8,494 nucleotides of DNA from Anaerolineae bacterium (GCA_021159805.1 JAGHDT010000478.1:1-8494); one strand, 5' to 3'; numbered from the stretch's first letter, positions 1-6,394 are shown. A program made the numbers and translations. Notes: generated from the letters alone by a model not told the origin.

Positions 1-710
1 GCGATGGTGGAGAGGGTGTCACCGGAGCGGACCGTGTGCAGCGTGAAGGCGGCTGCCGTGGCCGTCGGCTGGCCCGGAATGGCGGTGGGCGGCGGTCCCG
101 GCGTGGGCGTTGGGGGGGGGATAAAGAGGGACTGGCCCTCCACGATGAACTCGGACTCCAGCTGGTTGTAGGCGATCAGCTCGTCGATCGTCAGGTTGAA
201 TTCCAGTCCAATCGCCAGGAGTGAGTCGCCTGACTGTACGACGTACTCGATCGGCGGGATGGGCGTAGGCGTCTCCGTCGGCAGCGGCGTCTGCGTCGGC
301 GTGGGTGACGAGGTCGGGCTTGGCGTGATCGTTGGAGTGAGCGTGATCGTTGGGGTGAAGGTCGGGAGTTCCGCCGCGATCTTGCCCTGCGATAGATTCA
401 TACCCAGGACCACCGCGCCCGCAAGGATGATCACAGTGACGACGACGAGGATGGCGATGCGCAGTGGCTTCCACTTGTCCGATGAGACGGACTCGGGCTC
501 ACTCCCCAAACCATCGTCATCCGATACCACCCCAGGGGCTGCATCGGATCGTTTTCGGGGCTCAGTGTCGCCTGAGGGAGCCTCTTCGTCTTTCAGCTCC
601 GCACCGCACATCAAACACGTCTTGGCGCCATCAGCGACGCGGGTGCCACACTCAGGACATCGACGGTGAGGCCGATCTGGCAGGGCTCGAATGGTCTCTT
701 CTTCTGTCAT
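1..710 (-). CDS. Membrane-anchored zinc-ribbon/LysM-domain protein (3' end outside window)
   Basis: I read this frame by hand from the ATG at 710-708. It stays open to the left edge, giving 236 complete codons. Residues 18-35 form a zinc ribbon (C18, C21, C32, C35; two CxxC pairs ten residues apart). An acidic linker follows, then one hydrophobic helix at about 83-104 with basic residues before it, which predicts the zinc ribbon inside the cell and the rest outside. Residues 116-153 are a Thr-Pro-rich spacer. A LysM domain spans about 154-198 (YVVQSGDSLLAIG start, FIVEGQSLFIP end). A second Pro/Thr linker follows, and a second LysM starts near 223 (HTVRSGDTLSTIA) and runs off the edge. LysM domains bind peptidoglycan-type glycans, so a cell-envelope role is inferred; the exact function is unknown. 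The ribosome-binding site is weak. The gene is transcribed away from the iron operon. Confidence 0.85.
   Translation of the reverse strand, partial: MTEEETIRALPDRPHRRCPECGTRVADGAKTCLMCGAELKDEEAPSGDTEPRKRSDAAPGVVSDDDGLGSEPESVSSDKWKPLRIAILVVVTVIILAGAVVLGMNLSQGKIAAELPTFTPTITLTPTITPSPTSSPTPTQTPLPTETPTPIPPIEYVVQSGDSLLAIGLEFNLTIDELIAYNQLESEFIVEGQSLFIPPPTPTPGPPPTAIPGQPTATAAAFTLHTVRSGDTLSTI
112..120. repeat. Nine-base G/C homopolymer inside the LysM gene
   Basis: Nine consecutive G on the plus strand (nine C in the coding strand) span the last base of an Ile codon and the Pro codons after the first LysM domain (about residues 197-200). Slippage here would shift the frame before the second LysM domain. 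The tract could be a slippage site or a spot for sequencing error; the reading frame as given is intact on both sides. Confidence 0.7.
323..358. repeat. 18-bp tandem repeat, two copies, in the Thr-Pro linker codons
   Basis: The copies at 323-340 and 341-358 match at 17 of 18 bases. They encode a repeated TPTIT unit of the extracellular Thr-Pro linker. The period is a multiple of three, so copy-number change would only alter linker length. Confidence 0.75.
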
Positions 711-739
711 AGGTCGTCCACGTCCAAGAAACTGAGCCT

Positions 740-767
740 ATCATAACACCGATGATGATAAGAGCAA
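740..767 (-). promoter_or_regulatory. Candidate promoter of the LysM gene
   Basis: On the minus strand a TTGCTC -35-like box (762-767) stands 16 bases before a TATGAT -10-like box (740-745), with the start codon about 30 bases downstream at 710. The -10 differs from consensus by one base; the -35 is poor. It is the best match in the spacer in this direction, by eye only. Confidence 0.4.
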
Positions 768-837
768 GGTTGGCCTTCCGGGACTATCTGGTGTGTTCTC
801 TGTCAGTTTGATCCGCAAGAGAGCAGTAGTTGGTCGC

Positions 838-864
838 TTGATTTTCTCAATAGAGTGATATACT
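838..864 (+). promoter_or_regulatory. Candidate promoter of the dtxR-feo operon
   Basis: TTGATT (838-843) and TATACT (859-864) stand 15 bases apart, a short spacer. Transcription would start near 871, directly at the palindrome that follows. A second possible -10, TATTAT at 870-875, would overlap the palindrome. Either choice lets a protein bound to the palindrome block transcription. Confidence 0.45.
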
Positions 865-871
865 AGTTCTA

Positions 872-891
872 TTATAAGGTGTGCCTTATAA
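872..891. promoter_or_regulatory. Palindromic operator, probably bound by the DtxR-family repressor
   Basis: TTATAAGG-TGTG-CCTTATAA is a perfect 8-bp inverted repeat around 4 bases, 33 bases before the dtxR start codon and next to the candidate promoter. Known DtxR/IdeR/MntR operators are AT-rich palindromes of about 19-22 bp with AGG...CCT half-sites, which this resembles in size and in its AAGG/CCTT core, without matching the actinobacterial consensus. Autoregulation and metal-dependent repression of the whole operon are inferred from position. Confidence 0.65.
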
Positions 892-924
892 CTGGGCGAT
901 CAGGTAGGATTTCGGGGTGTCAAG

Positions 925-1605
925 ATGCGCCAAGATCGGGTTGAGGAATATCTGGGGGCGATCTACCGCCTGCGCGCCGGAACAGAGACGCCGGTGCCCC
1001 TGTCGCAGCTGGCCGCGTACTTCGGTTTCTCGCCCGTCTCGGTTCACGAGATGGTTCAGAAGCTGCAGTCCAAAGGCAGCGTGCGCTATCACCCCTACCG
1101 GGGGGTCACGCTTACAGAGACAGGCGAGGGAGCCGCGATACGCTTGGTGCGACGGCACCGCCTCTGGGAGCGTTTCCTGACGGATATTCTCGAGATTCCC
1201 TGGGACGAGGCGCACGAGATCGCGGGTAAGCTGGAACACGTGGCGACCGGGCTGGTTACAGAGCGGTTGGCCGCCTTCCTGGGTGATCCGCAGGCTTGTC
1301 CCCATGGCGCGCCGATTCCACCGCAGGGCCGTTCATCGTCGCAGGTGTCTCTACGGAGCCTTCCCAAAGGTGCGCAGGCTCAGATCATTCGCATCGCACC
1401 GGAGATTCCTGCGCTGTTGCAGCGTCTTTGTGAGAGCGGCGTCGTGCCGGGCCGTCGCGTTCAGGTCTTGTCGCAGAGTGTTGTGGGGACCGAGGTGTTG
1501 ATTGCTGAGGCTGCAACACCCGTTTGCGTGCCGGCGGAGGACGGCGGTTCCATCTGGCTGGAACTCAACCAATCACCTAATGTCAATGCATTATCGGAGG
1601 TATGA
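925..1605 (+). CDS. DtxR-family metal-dependent transcriptional repressor with C-terminal SH3-like domain
   Basis: The 226-residue protein has the DtxR order: N-terminal winged helix (about 1-70, with the recognition region FSPVSVHEMVQKLQSKG), a metal-binding and dimerisation domain (about 71-135, with HRLWERFL and WDEAHEIAGKLEHV, ending CPHGAPIP), and an SH3-like FeoA-type domain (about 141-215). Proteins of this family bind Fe(II) or Mn(II) and then repress uptake genes. By alignment to DtxR, the ligands H79, E83, H98, E105 and H106 correspond to H78, E82, H97, E104 and H105 here. The Cys102 position (Glu99 in MntR) is Gly101, and the Met10/Asp8 position is Glu8, so the preferred metal cannot be read off. 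The ATG at 925 has a GGGGTG element five bases upstream, and an in-frame stop at 889-891 excludes longer starts. It is the first gene of the feo operon, 6 bases before feoA, so iron regulation is most likely. Confidence 0.9.
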   Translation: MRQDRVEEYLGAIYRLRAGTETPVPLSQLAAYFGFSPVSVHEMVQKLQSKGSVRYHPYRGVTLTETGEGAAIRLVRRHRLWERFLTDILEIPWDEAHEIAGKLEHVATGLVTERLAAFLGDPQACPHGAPIPPQGRSSSQVSLRSLPKGAQAQIIRIAPEIPALLQRLCESGVVPGRRVQVLSQSVVGTEVLIAEAATPVCVPAEDGGSIWLELNQSPNVNALSEV

Positions 1606-1611
1606 CTGAAT

Positions 1612-1848
1612 ATGGTCTCGCTCGCTAGATTGACTCCAGGGAAGGTGGGACTCGTCGGTTCCTTAGAGGGGGGACGTCGGTTTGTGTCCCGCCTAGCCGC
1701 GCTGGGGTTCACCCCGGGCACTCCGATACAAGTTGTGCGTAATCATGGCGCCGGTCCGATTATCGTCTCGGTGCGCGGTGCCCGGATCGCCTTGGGGCGC
1801 GGGGAAGCCCGCAGGATCAAGGTTCATCTTGCGGATGTCGGAGCCTGA
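1612..1848 (+). CDS. feoA: FeoA-like protein, Fe(II) transport accessory
   Basis: This 78-residue protein has the length and pattern of stand-alone FeoA: a start with L..L.PG, then GG...RLAALGFTPGTPIQVV, then GPIIVSVRGARIALGRGEARRIKV. FeoA folds as an SH3-like barrel, is cytoplasmic and is thought to assist or regulate FeoB; its exact action is not settled. The start is ATG 1612, with GGAGG at 1596-1600 inside the end of dtxR. An ATG at 1602 is in another frame, sits one base from that GGAGG and soon stops. The gap to feoB is 12 bases, so translation is probably coupled. The C-terminal domain of the upstream repressor has the same fold, so two adjacent genes carry FeoA-type modules. Confidence 0.92.
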   Translation: MVSLARLTPGKVGLVGSLEGGRRFVSRLAALGFTPGTPIQVVRNHGAGPIIVSVRGARIALGRGEARRIKVHLADVGA

Positions 1849-1860
1849 GAGGTCTGAGTT

Positions 1861-3915
1861 ATGCATACGCATCTTGGTCAGCAACGCCATATCGGGGGGA
1901 GGTCTGCTCAGGCACGGCACCCGGTCGGCCCCGAAGGCCAGGGGCTGGACACGGTGGTCGTAGCCCTGGCCGGTCAGCCGAATGTCGGCAAGTCAACGAT
2001 CTTCAATGTGCTCACGGGCCTGACCCAGCACGTTGGCAACTGGCCCGGCAAGACGGTCGAGCAGAAGACCGGGCATCATCTTCATCAGGATCACGACCTG
2101 CTATTCGTGGATCTTCCGGGAACCTACAGCTTGTCGGCCAACTCGGTGGAAGAGCGTATTGCGCGTGACTACATTATTAAGGAATCCCCGGATGTGGTCG
2201 TCGCGGTGGTGGATGCTGCGATACCTGAGCGCAGCCTCTATCTGTTGGCCGAGCTCCTGCTCCTGCCTGCTCCGGTAGTGCTCGTGATGAACATGATGGA
2301 TGTCGCCGAGCAGGAGGGGATCCTGATCGAGACGGGGGTGCTCCAGGCAGCTCTGGGGATCCCCGTCGTGCCGATGGTGGCCACCCGCAACGAGGGGGTG
2401 GAGCTGATGCTGGATGCGATCATGTCGATAGTGGACGGAACCTTCGTCTACGAGCCCCGCCGCCCCACCATTCTGGCCACCCATCAGGAAGTCCTCGCCG
2501 GCCTGATTGCCCTGGTGACGGACTATGTGCCGGAGCCCTATCCCGTGCCGTGGGTGGCGCTGAAGCTGCTGGAAGGCGATGAGGAGATCCGCGGGGTGGT
2601 TGAGGAGCTCGTGCCGGAGAATGTGCGGCAAGAAATCCGTGCGATCCTGCACAAGCATGAGGACGCTGTGTTGGACGTTGCGGGGGCGCGCTATGCGTGG
2701 ATCGGCCGTATGGTCCGCGCTGCTGTGGTTCGCCCGAAGGTCGGCCAGGTCGGCCTCACATCGCGACTTGACACGGTGTTGACGCATCCTTTCTGGGGTA
2801 CGTTGGCCCTTCTGGCCGCGCTGGCCGGTGTCTTTTTTCTCACCTACACGGTGGCCGGTCCCGTCCAGGGGTGGCTGGAGGATCTGCTGGCGCAGCTTGC
2901 CGGCGGTGCCGTGCGCTGGCTGTCTGCTCTGGGTTCGCCGGCGTGGTTGTCGGATCTGGTCTCTGATGGCTTGATCGGTGGTGTGGGTACGGTGATCACG
3001 TTCATGCCGATTCTGGCGATCTTCTTTGCCACGCTCGGCTTCCTTGAGGATACCGGCTATCTGGCGCGGGCGGCCTACGTGACTGATCGCTTTATGCATA
3101 TGATGGGGCTGCACGGCAAGAGCTTTATGCCGTTGCTGCTGGGGTTCGGGTGCAACGTCCCCGCCGTACTGGGAGCGCGTATCATCGAGTCGCCGCGTGC
3201 GCGATTGTTGACGATCCTCTTGGCCCCGCTGGTGCCCTGTGCGGCCCAGATGGCCGTCGTGACCATCCTGGGCGCAGCTTTCTTCGGCAATGCAGCAGGG
3301 GTGGTGGTGTGGTCGTTGGTGGCCCTCAACCTGGTGGCCCTGGCCGCGCTGGGCGTCGTGCTGAACCGTTTCGTGTTGAAGGGAGAGCCAGCAGTCTTCA
3401 TCATGGAGCTGCCGCTTTATCATCTTCCGAACACGCGCACCATCGGCCTGTACGTCTGGCAGAACATCGTAGCCTTCCTGCAGAAGGCCGGCAGCGTGAT
3501 CCTGGTGGCTTCTCTGGTGGTCTGGTTCTTGTCGTATTTCCCGGCTGCTGGGGACATCAGCCAGAGCTACATGGCGCGGTTGGGACGTGCTATTGAGCCG
3601 CTGGGACGACTGATGGGGCTGCCGTGGCCGGTGCTGGTGGCGCTGCTGACGAGCTTTGTGGCCAAGGAGAACACAATTGCCACGTTCGGCGTGCTCTATG
3701 GTGACTTCAAAGCTGTGCTGCCCACGCTGCTCTCCGGCCCGGCTGCGTTGGCGCTGCTTGTCTTCCAGATGCTCTTTGTTCCCTGCCTCGCTACGGTCGC
3801 GGTAATGAAGCAGGAATCCGGCTCCTGGAAGTGGACGGCAATCGGTGTAGGCTTGCTGCTGGTGCTATCGCTGGTTGCCGGCATCGCCGTGTATCAGATT
3901 GGCTCTCTGTTGTAG
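1861..3915 (+). CDS. feoB: FeoB ferrous iron transporter with N-terminal GTPase domain
   Basis: The 684-residue protein imports Fe(II) across the inner membrane. The G domain shows G1 GQPNVGKS (38-45), the switch I Thr in GNWPGKTVE (T65), G3 DLPG (84-87), G4 NMMD (144-147) and a G5-like VATRNEG (173-179). A helical linker follows (about 200-300), then a hydrophobic domain from about 311 to 682 with roughly nine membrane helices. The first Gate motif, GFGCNVPA (428-435), is intact. The second gate-like region reads LVPCAAQMAVV (457-467), unlike the Cys-x-ALPVY form of E. coli-type FeoB. The C-terminal LFVPCLATVAVMKQESGSWKWT (638-659) fits the family. The start ATG 1861 has AGAGG eight bases upstream. 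The first 30 residues precede the G domain, are not typical of the family and contain four His (2, 4, 10, 20); a GTG at codon 32 with AGGGG nearby is the alternative start. The protein is somewhat shorter than E. coli FeoB (773). Confidence 0.96.
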   Translation: MHTHLGQQRHIGGRSAQARHPVGPEGQGLDTVVVALAGQPNVGKSTIFNVLTGLTQHVGNWPGKTVEQKTGHHLHQDHDLLFVDLPGTYSLSANSVEERIARDYIIKESPDVVVAVVDAAIPERSLYLLAELLLLPAPVVLVMNMMDVAEQEGILIETGVLQAALGIPVVPMVATRNEGVELMLDAIMSIVDGTFVYEPRRPTILATHQEVLAGLIALVTDYVPEPYPVPWVALKLLEGDEEIRGVVEELVPENVRQEIRAILHKHEDAVLDVAGARYAWIGRMVRAAVVRPKVGQVGLTSRLDTVLTHPFWGTLALLAALAGVFFLTYTVAGPVQGWLEDLLAQLAGGAVRWLSALGSPAWLSDLVSDGLIGGVGTVITFMPILAIFFATLGFLEDTGYLARAAYVTDRFMHMMGLHGKSFMPLLLGFGCNVPAVLGARIIESPRARLLTILLAPLVPCAAQMAVVTILGAAFFGNAAGVVVWSLVALNLVALAALGVVLNRFVLKGEPAVFIMELPLYHLPNTRTIGLYVWQNIVAFLQKAGSVILVASLVVWFLSYFPAAGDISQSYMARLGRAIEPLGRLMGLPWPVLVALLTSFVAKENTIATFGVLYGDFKAVLPTLLSGPAALALLVFQMLFVPCLATVAVMKQESGSWKWTAIGVGLLLVLSLVAGIAVYQIGSLL

Positions 3916-3924
3916 GGGGTGGGG

Positions 3925-4179
3925 ATGCTGAAGCGAATTCTCAGGATGATGGCGATGGGTGAGATCCAGACGCAGATTGAGCTGGCTACAGCGCTGGATG
4001 TCCCGGAGCCGCTGCTGTCGCAGATGGTCGCGCAATTGGCATCCCAGGGGTATCTCACACGGGCTGTAATGGGCGCGGATGGTTGTGAAGGTTGTTCGCT
4101 GCATATGCAGTGCAACCCGGACCGTCGGCTGCGGATCTGGACGTTGACGGAGAAGGGGCAGCGGGCGGTAGCATCCTAG
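3925..4179 (+). CDS. Small winged-helix protein with Cys cluster, FeoC-like
   Basis: The protein has 84 residues from ATG 3925, which has AGGGGG five bases upstream. A GTG at 3919 in the same frame would lie on that site, so I prefer the ATG. Residues 1-48 look like a helix-turn-helix (TQIELATALDVPEPLLSQMVAQLASQGYL), and residues 65-80 fit a wing and last strand ending in LTEKG. In between is C54-x2-C57-x5-C63. FeoC proteins are small winged-helix factors with a Cys loop that can hold an Fe-S cluster, and they are encoded after FeoB. Position and architecture match, but enterobacterial FeoC has four cysteines and overall similarity looks low. It may be an Fe-S or redox sensor for FeoB or for transcription; this is inference. 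It starts 9 bases after the feoB stop and is the last gene of the operon. Confidence 0.75.
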   Translation: MLKRILRMMAMGEIQTQIELATALDVPEPLLSQMVAQLASQGYLTRAVMGADGCEGCSLHMQCNPDRRLRIWTLTEKGQRAVAS

Positions 4180-4207
4180 GGGACGCGCGAGACAAGACGG
4201 GCTCGGG

Positions 4208-4224
4208 CCTCGCCTGCGGCGAGG
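4208..4224. terminator. GC-rich hairpin between the convergent operons
   Basis: CCTCGCC-TGC-GGCGAGG forms a perfect 7-bp stem with a 3-base loop, 28 bases after the feoC-like stop. No T-run follows on either strand, so on its own it is weak evidence for termination. Together with the next hairpin it may slow polymerase from both sides. Confidence 0.4.
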
Positions 4225-4259
4225 TTGAGACCGGCCCCAGCAGATAAACACGAAGAAGC

Positions 4260-4282
4260 GGGTCGCGACTTGGTCGCGACCC
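4260..4282. terminator. Bidirectional terminator-like hairpin between feoC-like gene and groEL
   Basis: GGGTCGCGAC-TTG-GTCGCGACCC is a perfect 10-bp stem with a 3-base loop. It lies 80 bases after the feoC-like stop and 30 bases after the groEL stop on the other strand. On the plus strand it is followed by a partly T-rich stretch (ACTCTTGTATTCT), so it should act best for the feo transcript; on the minus strand the following bases are only mildly T-rich. Confidence 0.65.
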
Positions 4283-4312
4283 ACTCTTGTATTCTCCTGA
4301 ACCAAATTCGGT

Positions 4313-5956
4313 TTAGTACATCCCACCGCCGGGTCCACCACCGGCCGGAGGCATTGGTTTCTCGGGTTCGGGAATATCGGTGATCAGGGCCTCGGTGCTG
4401 AGGACCATGGCGGCCACGGATGCGGCGTTCAGCAGCGCGCCCTTGGTCACCTTGACGGGATCGATGATGCCGGCCTCGATCATGTCGACGTGCTCGCCGG
4501 TCATAACATCGTAGCCCATCTGGTCGTTGCCGGTCTTGGCCTGCTCGCGGCGGACATCGGCCAAGATCACGGCCCCATCCTCGCCGGCGTTGGCGGAGAT
4601 GCGGCGAATGGGGCTCTCGAGCGCCTTTCGCAGAATGGAGACACCGGTCTGCTCGTCAGGATAGTCCATCTTGACGTCGTCCAGGGAGCCCATCGCATTC
4701 AGCAGCGCCACACCACCACCGGGAACAATGCCCTCCTCAACGGCGGCGCGGGTTGCGCTCAGGGCGTCCTCAACTCGGTGCTTCTTTTCCTTCAGCTCGG
4801 TCTCGGTCGCGGCACCAACACGGATGATGGCAACACCACCGGCCAGCTTGGCCAGACGTTCCTGCAGCTTCTCGCGGTCATAGTCCGAGGTGGAGCGATC
4901 CGTCTCGACCTTGATCTGCTCGATGCGGCTGGTGATAGCGCTGTCGTCGCCGCCGCCACCCACGATTGTGGTGTCGTCCTTGGTGGTGATGACCCTGTCC
5001 GCGCGGCCCAGGTCGGCCAGCGTCGCGCCGTCGAGCTTGCGGCCCTGCTCTTCAGTGATGAGCGTCGCACCGGTCAGAACGGCGATGTCCTGCAGCATGG
5101 CCTTGCGGCGATCACCGAAGCCGGGGGCCTTGACGGCCAGTGCCGTCATCAGACCACGCAGCTTGTTGATAACCAAGGTCGCCAGCGCCTCACCGTCGAT
5201 ATCCTCGGCGATGATGACCAGATTGCGGGCACCCGTCTGCACCAGCTTCTCCAGAATCGGCACAAGGTCCTGTGCTGAGGAGATCTTCTTGTCGTGGATC
5301 AGGATGTAGGCATCTTCGATCTCGGCTTCCATCGTGTCTGGGTTGGTCACGAAGTAGGGGCTGATGTAGCCGCGGTCGAATTGCATGCCCTCAACGTACT
5401 CGGTCTCGAATTCGAGGCCCTTGGACTCCTCAACGGTGATGACGCCGTCCTTACCGACCTTGTCCATCACCTCAGCGATCAGTTCACCGATCAGGCGATC
5501 CTGTGCGGAGATCGAGGCAACGTTGGAGATCTGCTCCTTGGTGTTGACCTCAATGGCGGCCCCGGAGATGGCGTTCGCCACGGCATCGGCAGCTTGAAGG
5601 ATACCGCGCTTGAGCAGCATCGGGTTTGCGCCAGCGGCAACGTTCTTCATACCCTCTTCGATGAGGACGTGGGCCAGGAGCGTGGCGGTTGTGGTGCCGT
5701 CACCGGCGATGTCGTTTGTCTTCGTGGCAGCCTCTTTGAGAAGCTGAGCGCCCATGTTTTCGAAGGGGTCTTCGAGCTCGATTTCTTTCGCAACGGTCAC
5801 ACCATCGTGCGTGATCGTGGGGGAGCCCCATTTCTTGTCCAGAGCAACATTGCGGCCCTTGGGACCCAAAGTCGTCACTACGGCGTTGGCCAGCACATCC
5901 ATACCCCTCTTGAGATTACTGCGGGCCTGAGTTCCGAATTGCAACTGCTTAGCCAT
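4313..5956 (-). CDS. groEL: Chaperonin GroEL (Hsp60)
   Basis: The 547-residue protein has the length of bacterial GroEL, which forms the double seven-membered ring that folds proteins with ATP and GroES. Visible landmarks are the N-terminal LGPKGRNV (30-37), THDGVT with D51 (E. coli D52), GDGTTTATLLA with D86 (E. coli D87), the equatorial EDALSATRAAVEEGIVPGGG with D397 (E. coli D398, needed for ATP hydrolysis), and a short Gly-Met tail ending GGGMY. The catalytic residues are therefore present. The start ATG at 5956 has a strong GGGAGGA site (5967-5973), ten bases away. It lies 68 bases downstream of groES and is expected to share its CIRCE-controlled transcript. Two long open frames on the plus strand across it are shadows of its codon pattern. 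Confidence 0.99.
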   Translation of the reverse strand: MAKQLQFGTQARSNLKRGMDVLANAVVTTLGPKGRNVALDKKWGSPTITHDGVTVAKEIELEDPFENMGAQLLKEAATKTNDIAGDGTTTATLLAHVLIEEGMKNVAAGANPMLLKRGILQAADAVANAISGAAIEVNTKEQISNVASISAQDRLIGELIAEVMDKVGKDGVITVEESKGLEFETEYVEGMQFDRGYISPYFVTNPDTMEAEIEDAYILIHDKKISSAQDLVPILEKLVQTGARNLVIIAEDIDGEALATLVINKLRGLMTALAVKAPGFGDRRKAMLQDIAVLTGATLITEEQGRKLDGATLADLGRADRVITTKDDTTIVGGGGDDSAITSRIEQIKVETDRSTSDYDREKLQERLAKLAGGVAIIRVGAATETELKEKKHRVEDALSATRAAVEEGIVPGGGVALLNAMGSLDDVKMDYPDEQTGVSILRKALESPIRRISANAGEDGAVILADVRREQAKTGNDQMGYDVMTGEHVDMIEAGIIDPVKVTKGALLNAASVAAMVLSTEALITDIPEPEKPMPPAGGGPGGGMY

Positions 5957-6024
5957 ATTTGTCTATTCCTCCCTGAAATTAGTCAAAGGACTGGCGTTAG
6001 GTCGCTGCCCCTTTGATCTCTAAG

Positions 6025-6330
6025 TTAGTCCTCGATAACGCCCAGGATGTCGTCAATGCGCAGGATCAGTATTTCGTTGCCTTCGCGGGTCTTGAATGTC
6101 GTGCCTGCGTACTTGGCGTAGATCACCAGGTCGCCTGCAACGGGACCCACCACATTGCCGTCCTCATCCTCGACCTCAACCTCCGGCCCAACGGCCAGAA
6201 CCGTGCCCTGCTGGGGTTTCTCTTTGGCTGTGTCCGGGAGAACCAGCTGGCCGCCGGCAAAGGTCATATCGTCTTCTTCGTTGGGTTCAACAATGACGCG
6301 GTCACCAAGGGGTCGAATCTTCACGCTCAT
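6025..6330 (-). CDS. groES: Co-chaperonin GroES (Hsp10)
   Basis: The 101-residue protein caps GroEL as a heptamer. It begins with VKIRPLGDRVIVEP and has the mobile loop at about 17-33 with the hydrophobic contact LVL (29-31), then LPDTAKEKPQQGTVLAVGP. It continues with GDLVIYAKYAGTTFK and ends with the family-typical ILRIDDILGVIE. The start ATG at 6330 has GGAGGT five bases upstream (6336-6341). It is the first gene of the groESL operon, about 40 bases after a perfect CIRCE element. Confidence 0.98.
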   Translation of the reverse strand: MSVKIRPLGDRVIVEPNEEDDMTFAGGQLVLPDTAKEKPQQGTVLAVGPEVEVEDEDGNVVGPVAGDLVIYAKYAGTTFKTREGNEILILRIDDILGVIED

Positions 6331-6367
6331 ACCTTACCTCCGATTAAGATTTGCTATCCTGCATGAC

Positions 6368-6394
6368 TTAGCACTCTCATTGATTGAGTGCTAA
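6368..6394. promoter_or_regulatory. CIRCE operator for HrcA
   Basis: TTAGCACTC (6368-6376), nine bases, and GAGTGCTAA (6386-6394) match the CIRCE consensus in all 18 defined positions. HrcA binds CIRCE and represses groESL until heat or unfolded protein draws GroEL away. The element begins about four bases after the predicted start of transcription (near 6398 on the minus strand), a standard repressing position. hrcA itself is not in the window. Confidence 0.98.

Noticed and set aside
19..474. Minus-strand frame of 151 codons rich in His, Asp and Ala
   Set aside because: It is an alternative frame of the LysM gene with no domain pattern; the repeated residues come from the repetitive Thr-Pro codons.
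196..669. 157-codon plus-strand frame with a Val-Gly repeat
   Set aside because: It is the complement of the Thr-Pro linker codons of the LysM gene; the minus-strand frame has recognisable zinc-ribbon, membrane and LysM parts.
917..1180. Plus-strand frame overlapping the start of the DtxR-family gene
   Set aside because: It overlaps in another frame, is Arg/Cys-rich and shows no domain, whereas the 925 frame is an end-to-end DtxR-family match.
2101..3423. 440-codon open frame on the minus strand across feoB
   Set aside because: It lies wholly antisense to a clear feoB, its translation is rich in His, Arg and Gln without any family pattern, and it has no supporting start context; it is a codon shadow.
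4490..6016. Two long open frames on the plus strand across groEL (4490-5278 and 5294-6016)
   Set aside because: Both are antisense to GroEL, with low-complexity Leu/Val/Asp/Gly-rich translations produced by groEL codon bias.
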